From Acanthamoeba lenticulata (lineage: Eukaryota > Discosea > Longamoebia > Acanthamoebidae): a stretch of 16,018 bases of DNA. The DNA lies in assembly GCA_002179805.1 (NCBI GenBank), contig NAVB01003977.1, positions 1-16,018 on the forward strand, written 5' to 3'. The translations under genes and the position numbers were made by a program. The stretch's first letter is position 1; every line of letters starts with the position of its first letter. A model generated the notes under the pieces. That model was not told the DNA's origin. It worked only from the letters and a program-made list of their open reading frames with translations, and ran no database searches. Positions 8,891-16,018 of this stretch are shown here, in pieces.

Positions 8891-10225
8891 TTACATGGGG
8901 GAACACTTGTCCTTGCCCTCACCAGCGCCCATGTCCGGCAGGTTCGGCATGCTCTTGAGCAGCTCCTCCAGCTCAGGCATCGCTCCTCCTTCCGCGTTGA
9001 AGCCTGTGTCAAGTGTGCGTGGTCAGTCCACGATTTTAAATCGTGAATCATATTTTTTAAAAAATTCTTGAATACAATTAATATTTCATTAAATATTTAA
9101 ACTATCGACTCAAAAGTGGGGAAGGAACGCACCCGGGGCGACCTCCTGCACGATGCCGTCCGGCGGCGAGCCGAGCTCTTGCATCTGGTGGCGAACGAAG
9201 CGGGCAGTTCGTGTGAGCAAGCGAACCCGCAGCGTCAGCGGAAAGAATGAGAAGAGCTGCACCTTTTCCATGACGCTCATGATCTCGGTCATGCTGCTGT
9301 TGGTCTCGTAGAGCACGCACAGTCGCTGGACGAACTCAAACTGCTTCTCGTACCTGTGTGAAGGACCATCGGTGTCAGTGTGCCGCACGCTCTGCACACA
9401 GAGGGGCCCAAGCCAGGTGTCCATGCGTAGCAGGGCCCTTTACCTGGTAAACTCTTCAGCAGAGATCTTGTCTCGGTTGTTGGCCAGCCAAGCCGGATAC
9501 TGCGCGCAGGTGCCAAGCCAAGTGCGCATACGATGATGATGATGATGCGGATGTCAGCGGCGGTGGCAAGGATGACATAACAACGAGAGCGGTGTGTCAC
9601 GAGTAAGGACCTTTTCCTTCATCTGCTTGATGGGTTCGTAGAGCATGTCCTTGGAGAGGAGCGAGCCCAGCATCTTCTCCATGAGGAAGGCGAATTCAGG
9701 GTTGTTTTGCAGCTGTTCCTGAGCCTCCTTCATTTCCTCGGGGCTCAAGCCCGCGAGGTCGGCCGGCAGGCCGCCGGGGACGCCCTCCTTGTTGGCGGAG
9801 AGCTCCTCGATGAGCCGCTGGAGGCCGTCGCGCAGCTCTGGCGGCAGGTCGTCCAGGTCGGCGTCGTCGTCAGCCTCTGAGGCCTCAGACTGCGTCTGTC
9901 CGGCTTGTGGCGCGGTGCTGGCGGGGGCTGCGCCGGTGGGCAGCGAGGAAGAAGGCGCCGCTGGGCCGGTCGTGGCAGTAGTGCTGGAGGCTGCACTGCT
10001 GGTGGCTGCCGCAGCGGCCGTGCGGTTACGCTCCTCGATTTCAAGGTTATCAAAATCCTCGAGCGCGCCTACCCGAGAAGAGTCACGGTTGGGCATCATC
10101 ATCACAACATTCATCCATCGTGTAAGTATCACCACCAAAATCGTAATAAACAGAGCGTAGACTGATGTTTGACAAAAGAGCCACCACGCACTTTCGAGAA
10201 TGTCATCCAGATTGAAGTCCGCCAT
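8891..10225 (-). CDS. PEX19: PEX19, peroxisomal membrane-protein chaperone/receptor
   Basis: Six exons (10225-10192, 10068-9611, 9499-9444, 9353-9263, 9184-9133, 9003-8891) join in phase to give 267 aa (human PEX19 is 299). PEX19 binds newly made peroxisomal membrane proteins in the cytosol and docks on PEX3. The N-terminus DDILESALEDFDNLE matches the PEX3-binding helix and fixes the first splice, removing a false hydrophobic segment from the intron. After an Ala/Ser/Thr/Pro linker come DDLPPELRDGLQRLIEEL, the core SLLSKDMLYEPIKQMKEKYPAWL (broken by an intron after KEK), the helix MSVMEKMQELGSPPD and the C-terminus KDKCSPM. The last four residues, CSPM, form a CaaX box, the farnesylation site of the family. 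The 78-bp intron at 9262-9185 has no stop and keeps frame, so retention would add 26 aa. Divergent from the PPR gene. Confidence 0.95.
9029..9115. repeat. AT-rich palindromic patch in the last PEX19 intron
   Basis: Within the intron 9132-9004, an 87-base patch is almost all A/T in otherwise GC-rich DNA. It starts with a perfect 7-bp stem with a 3-base loop (CACGATT, TTA, AATCGTG at 9029-9045), followed by TTTTTTAAAAAA at 9053-9064 and TAAATATTTA at about 9090-9100. It resembles a small insertion or AT island; no target duplication is clear. Confidence 0.65.
9532..9546. repeat. GAT trinucleotide repeat (five units) in a PEX19 intron
   Basis: A short trinucleotide run lies in the intron between the exons at 9611 and 9499. 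It is non-coding in the spliced model. Confidence 0.85.
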
Positions 10226-10436
10226 TTTTGTATCCAATTTGTGTGTGGATTAATCGTTTTCTTTCCCTCGTGGCCACGTCCGCACGGGAACCGCCATACC
10301 TGTCGTGATGGGCGATAAAACAAATGTCGACAACCCCTTCCTTGGTTTTTATTTTTATTTTCTCTTTCCGGCTAATCTTCGCATCTTCAGTTGTATTTGC
10401 ATCGCTCAGCTCCGGGCTACCCCACAGCCCCTCCTT
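10226..10436. promoter_or_regulatory. Divergent intergenic region between PEX19 and PPR genes
   Basis: Only 211 bp separate two outward-facing start codons, so both promoters and 5' UTRs must fit here or overlap. The PPR-proximal half is T-rich (ttatttttattttctctttcc near 10348-10370). I see no clear TATA box. Shared regulation of a peroxisome gene and a mitochondrial gene is possible but only inferred from orientation. Confidence 0.4.
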
Positions 10437-13055
10437 ATGCATCGCTTCCCATGGCAATCTTGGCGTGCATCGGCTAGGATCGGCACTACGTCCGCCGCAG
10501 GCAGTCGGATTCTTCCTAGCGCCGCCCCCTCGTGCAGTAGTGGTTTGTCCTCTCTGTTCCTCCTCACAACACGATCAAGCCCCAGCACCGTTCCTCTACG
10601 CCTCGCGGCTGCACGCTACACGACAGGCAGCGAGGCGGCCACCTTTGGGGCCGAACAACAAGTAGAACAAGAGGCGAAAGAGCTTCAGAGCGAGACCGCG
10701 GGAGTGACCACGGAGTCGCAGCAGCTAGAGCAGGAAATCACAGAAACAGAGGGCGACGAGCAGCAGTCTTCACAGCAGGAGGAGAAGAAGCAGCAGCGTC
10801 GGCGCTCCCGTACGCGCGAGCTCCACCATCCCCACCGCTGATCGGTTCGCGCACTGACTCGCGCGCGCGTACTCGAGCCAGAAGCTCTTAAGGCGGCACA
10901 GCTGTGGGAACAGGGATTGTACACCAAGGAGCAGTTTGCTGTGGAGCTGGAGCGAATTCTCAAGCGCTTGGAGCAATACAAGAAACCTCAATTTCTCGAG
11001 GTGGCCATGCTTGTCAAGCAGATCCTCCACCTGCCGCCCGAGCTCCACAACGACGTTTGTGCCCTTCTCCTTCCCACCCTTGAAGAGGTGTTGCCACTGA
11101 CACGCACACACGCACACACACACACACACACAAACGGTCATGTTCAGATGGTGCAACGAAGCCTTGCTCTGATAGAGCGCATGGGTCGTGCCCCACAGAT
11201 CAATTACAACCGCTTTGTGACGTCTCTGAGCAAAGGCGGACATGTGCGCCCCCACCTCTCTTCTTCCGTCCGTTATCGTACTCAACGTCAACTTCATGAC
11301 TCATCTGTTCTGACCCTCCCCTCGATGTGCGGTTGGTGTCGCGGGCGCGCATGGACATGCAGCTGAAGGCTGCTTTGTTGGTCTATAAGCGCATGCTCGA
11401 TCACAAGCTCTTCCCAGAGAATCACTTGCTAACGTCGCTGCTCTTGGCATGCGTAAAGTACGTTTTCTGGTCTCGCGCCCAAGAAAATGCGTCCTCGTGT
11501 TGGTGGTGGTACTCACGAGCGTGGCCGCGCTTCTCAGGAGTTCACACATTGACGCAGCGTTTCGGCTGTTCGACGGACTGAGCATGCAGGGCGTCAAACC
11601 CAACGTGAACAATTTTAACACCCTCCTCCAAGTCTGTACCGACCCGGTTCGTCACTTTGCCACTGTTTATGTTGTGATTATTATATTTATATGAAGTGGG
11701 TTTTTTTTTTTTTTTTTTCAAATCAGACTTATTAACAAACGACTGCAGGAACGGTCCCGGCGAGTGCTGGAGCAGATGGTGACCGCAGGTGTACAGCGTG
11801 ATTTTCACACTTACAACATCCTCGTCAATTTGGCGACCAAGCGCAACGATATCGACATGGGTGCGGCTCCCCTCTCTCGTAAGCAGATTGCGCCCTGGCA
11901 GTGGTCTGATGGCTGCTGACAAAAACATTCTTGTGTCCACAAAAACAGTGATCCGACACTACGAGGAGCTGATCACGGAGCGCCCCGATCTAGCCGACCA
12001 AGCCTCGAGCCTGCTGGCCCATGTCATCCGGGAGTGCGGCAAGGTCGGACGGTTGGACGACGCTCAGCGCCTGTTCGAGGCCACGCACGCTCGACCCAAC
12101 GTAGTGGTTCTCTCCTCGCTGGTGGACGCGTATGTTAAGTCGGGCAACGTAGACCGGGCCTGCAAGCTGTTTCGAGGTGCCCCGAAATTCCTGCCCAACA
12201 CCTTTGTTTTTCCTCTCTTCCAAGGTCTGACTCCACGGCACGAGCAGATATGGAGCGGATGTACGAAGTGCAGCCAAACATCGTCACCTACAACGCGCTG
12301 ATGAGGGGGTTCGTCGAGAAGGAGATGCTCTCGAGTGCCATTGACCTCAACAAGGTTCCTCGTTACTCTCTTGGCCTCCCCACTCTGTCGCGCTAACATT
12401 CATTTATTTAATGTTAATTTTTATTTTTATGTTCTGTGCTGGTCCGGCCATGCAGGAAATGCTAGCCAAGGGAGTGGCGCCCAATGTGGCGACCTACAAC
12501 ACCCTCCTGAGGGGCGCGGCGCTGGAGGCGAGGGTGGATATTGTGCGTAAGCTTCTGGACGAGATGATGACACAGAATGTTAAGCCCAACGCCAATTCCC
12601 TCACCCTTCTGGCGGCGGTGTACACCGGCACCAAGCCCAGGCACGTCCTTTCCCTTCACCAAGATCGATCCTTTCATCTGGTCCGCCACGGCTGACTCTC
12701 GGCGGGGCGACGGTGGTGCAGCCCCGAGACGGCTCGTAGTGAAGAGGCTACTGTGGCTGCCGACAGCAGTCAGCCGACAGAGGTTCCTGTCGAGGAGAGC
12801 AAGGAAAAGCCTTCTTCAAAACAAAATGACGACGCCATCGCCGCTTTGCGAACCGCGGTGAACGTCATCGTCGACCTTGAGCGATACTCGGGCTCGCGGC
12901 TGGACGCGAACGGATTGCAGATCCTCTTCAGTGCGTGTGAGCGGTACGGTGACACGCAGACTTTGAAGCGCCTCGCCAAGCGTGCCCGTTTCACGACCAT
13001 CCTGCGCAACGACATGCAGATACAAGAGCAGATTCTACGTATCATAAACTCATGA
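10437..13055 (+). CDS. Mitochondrial pentatricopeptide-repeat (PPR) RNA-binding protein
   Basis: Ten exons (10437-10809, 10882-11087, 11148-11243, 11363-11457, 11538-11646, 11749-11860, 11949-12176, 12248-12354, 12456-12640, 12722-13055) join in phase to give 614 aa. The first ~62 residues are rich in Arg, Ser and Ala and lack acidic residues, a typical mitochondrial presequence, with a plausible cleavage near AARYTT. Residues 72-123 are a Gln/Glu-rich, probably coiled, linker. Eight tandem PPR motifs cover 211-488 with lengths 35, 35, 32, 34, 36, 36, 35 and 35, for example VTYNALMRGFVEKEMLSSAI and ATYNTLLRGAALEARVDIV. The regular spacing confirms the splices. A further helical region follows at about 535-600. 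PPR proteins bind single-stranded organellar RNA and act in processing, stability, translation or editing; there is no DYW or SMR domain, so it is a P-class type. The last intron needs a GC donor. Confidence 0.9.
11101..11132. repeat. CA microsatellite in a PPR-gene intron
   Basis: The run ends in ten perfect CA units (11113-11132) after an imperfect start. It lies in the intron 11088-11147. An unspliced frame reads through it as Thr-His repeats, which is an artefact. Confidence 0.95.
11701..11718 (+). repeat. T18 tract in a PPR-gene intron
   Basis: Eighteen T bases lie 29 bases upstream of the acceptor at 11747-11748 and probably act as an extended polypyrimidine tract. A second AG (aatcag, 11724-11725) sits between the tract and the chosen acceptor; only the later one keeps the PPR frame (TDP|ERSRRVLEQM). 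Confidence 0.8.
12641..12721 (+). other. Candidate GC-AG intron (PPR gene, last intron)
   Basis: The exon ends AAGCCCAG and the next bases are GCACGT; the acceptor is ggtgcag|C. This joins phase 2 to phase 2 and gives GTKP|S|PETARSEEATVAAD, entering the C-terminal frame that stays open to the stop at 13055. The next GT (GCAC|GTCCTT) gives the wrong phase. Confidence 0.7.
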
Positions 13056-13297
13056 AGATCGCTGCCACCTTTGCTTGGTTTTTTGTCGACTGTCCGTGAT
13101 GGGATTCGAAGCCGCGATCGGCGACAACGAAGCTCCGAGATTGTCGGCGAATGGGACGGCGTGCGTTGTTGCCGAGACGCCCAAAAGGCGGGTATTCGAA
13201 ACAGAGTGGGCGCCTGGGCCTGTCGTTTCCGTTTGGGCGCGCGGTCGATTCATTCCTTTCTCCCCTCCCATCCAAAACATCATCTACCGCCGTCATC

Positions 13298-14817
13298 ATG
13301 GGAAATCCTGAAGAGTGGGTTGAGATCCTCAAGCAGTGCAAGTACCTGCCCGAGCAGGACCTCAAGGAGCTCTGTGAGATGGTATTTGACGTCGCTAGAC
13401 CTTACTGCTTCACATCTCGCGCTTTGTGGCCTTCATGGATGGATTCTTTTTATTATTTTTGTTTCTTAGGACGAGAGAGAGGAGAGGTTTTTCTGTCTTG
13501 CGTTGTTCTTCGACGATGGAGCCCTAATCTGTCCCTTTTTTTTTCATCGGCTAAAGGTTAAGGAGCTCCTTCTCGAGGAGTCCAACGTCCAGCCCGTCGC
13601 GGCTCCCGTCACCATTTGTGGTGATATCCACGGTCAGTTCTACGACTTGTTGGAGCTCTTCAGGATCGGTGGTGAGATCCCTTTGACCAACTACATTTTC
13701 ATGGTACTTCCTAATTCAAAAAATGCTCATCCGATGAAGGGGGATATCTCATGAGCACTGTGTCATTTCTGTTCGTTGATATACAGGGCGACTTCGTCGA
13801 CCGTGGTTACTACAGTCTCGAGACTTTCACCCTTCTTCTTGCCCTCAAGGCCAGGTGGCCCGACAAGATCACGCTTCTCAGGGGTAACCACGAGAGCCGA
13901 CAGATCACTCAGGTGTATGGTTTCTACGATGAGTGCCAGCAGAAGTACGGCAACGCCAACGCCTGGAAATATTGCACACAGGTCTTCGACTACCTCACGC
14001 TGGCCGCTGTACGCCACTCCTTCCTTCTTTCAAACCCTTCTTCTTGTCTCTCTGGCCAGCTCCCTTCCAATGATGAACAATAATTCAGCTGACTATGCTT
14101 TTACGAAGCATTTTCAACTCTGGAGCTTAGATTAGTCTTTCTGAATCGCCTTCCCCCCTCCAACACCAAAAGGCCTTTCCCAACAAAACTCTAATCAACC
14201 TTTTCCTTTCCACTACAACAGCTTGTTGATGGCAAGGTTCTCTGCGTCCACGGTGGCCTCTCGCCGGGTACGCTTTTCTGCACGATTTTTACAAGCTAAA
14301 TCGGCTAGCTTATCCAATTTTTTGGCACCACAGACATCCGCACCATCGATCAGATCCGAACTATCCCCAGAAACCAGGAGATCCCCCACGAGGGCGCCTT
14401 CTGCGACCTCATGTGGTCCGATCCCGAGGAAATTGAGACCTGGCAAATTAGCCCGCGAGGAGCGGGTTGGCTTTTCGGTTCCAAGGTCACAGAGGAGGTG
14501 CGTTCATCAACTCAAATCTCTTGACCTGCATTCGAATGTAACACTAATTTTCACTTTGTACACAGTTCACGCGAGTCAACGGCTTGGAGCTTATTTGCAG
14601 GGCTCACCAGCTCGTTCAGGAGGGCTACAAGTACATGTTCCCCAAGAAGAACCTCGTCACCGTGTGGTCGGCCCCCAACTACTGCTACCGGTGCGGCAAC
14701 GTTGCCTCCATCCTCGAGCTCGACGAGAACCTTAACCGCGACTTCAAGATCTTTAATGCTGTGCCCGACAATGAGCGTATGGTGCCCGCCCGTACCACCA
14801 TGTCCTACTTTGTGTAA
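13298..14817 (+). CDS. PPP6C: Serine/threonine protein phosphatase 6 catalytic subunit
   Basis: Six exons (13298-13381, 13557-13703, 13787-14008, 14222-14267, 14334-14497, 14566-14817) join in phase to give 304 aa; human PP6c has 305. It removes phosphate from Ser/Thr using two metal ions. The metal-ligand motifs are all present: GDIHGQ (50-55), GDFVDRG (78-84), LLRGNHES (107-114), CVHGG with H161, and AHQL with H235. [11 protein letters not shown] lies near the C-terminus. PP6 rather than PP2A or PP4 is supported by [44 protein letters not shown] and [18 protein letters not shown]. In animals PP6 works with SAPS-domain and ankyrin subunits in mitosis and signalling. The C-terminus is SYFV, where PP2A-like enzymes have a methylatable final Leu. 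The start codon lies at the expected N-terminus. Confidence 0.96.
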
Positions 14818-15114
14818 ATCTTCAGGCCTCTCTGCCGCCACCTCTGTTTTTCCTCTTCCCCTTGCGCGTTACACCTGCTCTTCAATCATTATACCATTTT
14901 CCCTCTTCATCAACCTGGCTCCCCTTTCTTGGTTTCTTGGTTCTCTGGGAACCCACCGCGGGTCACGCATGTGTGCGTAGGAGCAGCCACCCTTGGGAGT
15001 TGGTGACTGTAGTGATGCACCGGCGTGTCGGAACACCCGCGCTCGAGCTTTGGTTTGAATCTTTTGTTTTTGAAGATGTAAGAGGCCTGTAGGAATCCTC
15101 GTAAACCGAACCGC
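14818..15114. other. Intergenic region after the PP6 gene
   Basis: The first ~120 bases are C/T-rich and probably the PP6 3' UTR. A small hairpin (GGTTC, TCTGG, GAACC) lies near 14939-14953. I see no gene or recognisable control site here. Confidence 0.4.
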
Positions 15115-16018
15115 ATGATGCGGCGAGGTCGACTCGAGGGGTTCCCCCAATACGGCGCTATATCCCGCCAGGGTTGCAGAGCTGTGAGTAATCGCACCGT
15201 TGGCGCTACCTGCTCCTGACCGTAACTGACGAGAAAAAAAGACATGTTGATCTTCTCAGGCGTCGCGCTCCGCCTCCTGTTCCTTCTCCGTCCGCCCTTT
15301 ATTGTGGGACACCAAGCCCCGATGGAGCTGCGGCCACCCAGCTCCGGCCGGAGGCGCAGTGTGGCTGGCCGATCGGGGCACCGCGGTTGGGCAGATAGCT
15401 TTTGTTGGCCAGGGCGCGCTTGGCCAGCTGAAGTGTCCGCCATTGGGCTGTGACTGGGGCGCACTTGTTGCCGCAAAAGAGCGAAGCCGCAACCCAGCAG
15501 CGGCGGCGCTGCATTTCATTACTGCGCGCTTTCAGCTCAAGGCCAAGGGCGTGGGAGCAGAGAAAGGACTGCAACTGGTGGTGGTCACACTGCACAATGG
15601 GCCTCATAGAATCGAAAGAAGGTGCATGTCCCCTCCACCAAACAGCTGCTGCCAACCAGCTTCGCCCACAAAGATTTGTTATTGCGCGTGTTTGTTTGGT
15701 CAGACATTGTGCCCTTGAGCGAACTGGAGAAGAAAGACCTGCTCGGTCATGGAGCCATGTGCCAAGTGTTTGAGGCGCACTGGACCGCCAAAAACCTGCC
15801 CGTCGCCCTCAAGCAGGTCCCTCCCTCTCCACTTCTTCTTCTTCTTCTCTTTTCATTTTCCCTTGTGCTCATTTGCAAGAGGGGGGGGGGATGGCTCCTT
15901 TGCACCACCGGCAGATGATGGTGCCAGACGTGGTGCCGGAGGACTTGGCCGACTTTAGGAGGGAACTCCAACTCACACGGTGCGAGCGCTGCCGCCCCCC
16001 GCCGGTGTGCAGTGCGCT
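15115..16018 (+). CDS. Protein kinase, N-terminal part (gene cut by window edge)
   Basis: The kinase part is clear: an exon ending at 15816 encodes LSELEKKDLLGHGAMCQVFE and then VALKQ, i.e. a glycine-rich loop (GHGAMCQV) and the ATP-binding Lys. After an intron, 15915-15979 adds MMVPDVVPEDLADFRRELQLTR, the start of helix C with its Glu; the window ends in the next intron. The pattern DFRREL suggests a tyrosine-kinase-like (TKL) Ser/Thr kinase. Upstream, a tentative exon 15115-15183 (MMRRGRLEGFPQYG) with donor GTGAGT joins 15260 onward in phase, reading AVWLADRGTAVGQIAFVGQG and ALHFITARFQLKAKGVGAEK, which I do not recognise. That frame and the kinase frame differ near 15600, so an intron or a sequence error lies between. 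Exons before 15620 are uncertain. Confidence 0.65.

Noticed and set aside
10090..10190. Apparent N-terminal membrane helix on PEX19 (ALFITILVVILTRWMNVVMMM)-type reading
   Set aside because: It is the translated first intron; removing it joins LES to ALEDFD exactly as in other PEX19 proteins.
11101..11132. Short tandem CA units as a possible CRISPR or protein repeat
   Set aside because: A simple microsatellite within an intron; units are 2 bases with no spacers.
13084..13112. Second B-box-like string (GGCTTCGAATCCC on the minus strand) before the PP6 gene
   Set aside because: The T-stem does not pair and no cloverleaf partner is found upstream.
13763..14017. Antisense open frame over the PP6 exon
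   Set aside because: Shadow of the strongly conserved phosphatase exon on the plus strand.

Overview
The window looks like nuclear DNA of a free-living amoebozoan, most likely Acanthamoeba or a close relative (inference). Coding exons are GC-rich, introns are short and very dense (37 inferred in the seven complete genes), donors favour GTACGT, GTGCGT or GTTCGT, and several introns are AT- or microsatellite-rich islands. The proteins are ordinary eukaryotic ones (PP6 phosphatase, PEX19, a mitochondrial PPR protein, aquaporin, START protein, RING protein, kinase). There is no operon structure, CRISPR array, rRNA, recognisable tRNA or insertion sequence. Gene models were built by hand: each splice junction was chosen so that exon phases match and the family alignment continues. 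Introns are inferred, not observed.

Layout. (1) 1-803, minus: 5' part of an unrecognised gene cut by the window edge. (2) 1118-2507, plus: membrane-anchored HtrL/YibB-family protein, 4 exons, 382 aa. (3) 2810-4358, plus: RING-type protein with an Asp eighth ligand and a C-terminal hydrophobic segment, 8 exons, 306 aa. (4) 4503-6406, minus: START-domain lipid-binding protein with an FFAT-like motif, coiled coil and tail anchor, 7 exons, 459 aa. (5) 6605-8148, minus: aquaporin with a long Pro/Cys-rich N-terminus, 3 exons, 465 aa. (6) 8891-10225, minus: PEX19 with a C-terminal CaaX box, 6 exons, 267 aa. (7) 10437-13055, plus: mitochondrial pentatricopeptide-repeat protein, 10 exons, 614 aa, eight tandem repeats. 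(8) 13298-14817, plus: PP6 catalytic subunit, 6 exons, 304 aa. (9) 15115 to the window end, plus: 5' part of a protein kinase gene.

Two gene pairs are divergent (genes 1/2 and PEX19/PPR) across 211-314 bp gaps and may share promoters. RING and START genes converge with 144 bp between stops. The genes do not form one pathway, but several act at organelle membranes or in organelles: PEX19 (peroxisomal membrane protein import), START protein (probable ER contact-site lipid transfer), PPR (mitochondrial RNA) and aquaporin.

Most noteworthy: three introns that make sense only with a GC donor of the form AG|GCAC; a PP6 ending in Val instead of the methylated Leu; an FFAT-like, tail-anchored START architecture; an NPV instead of NPA first aquaporin box; a perfect 16-bp inverted repeat between genes 2 and 3; and an eukaryotic HtrL/YibB protein of unknown function. 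I found no clear sign of a wholly new multi-gene system.
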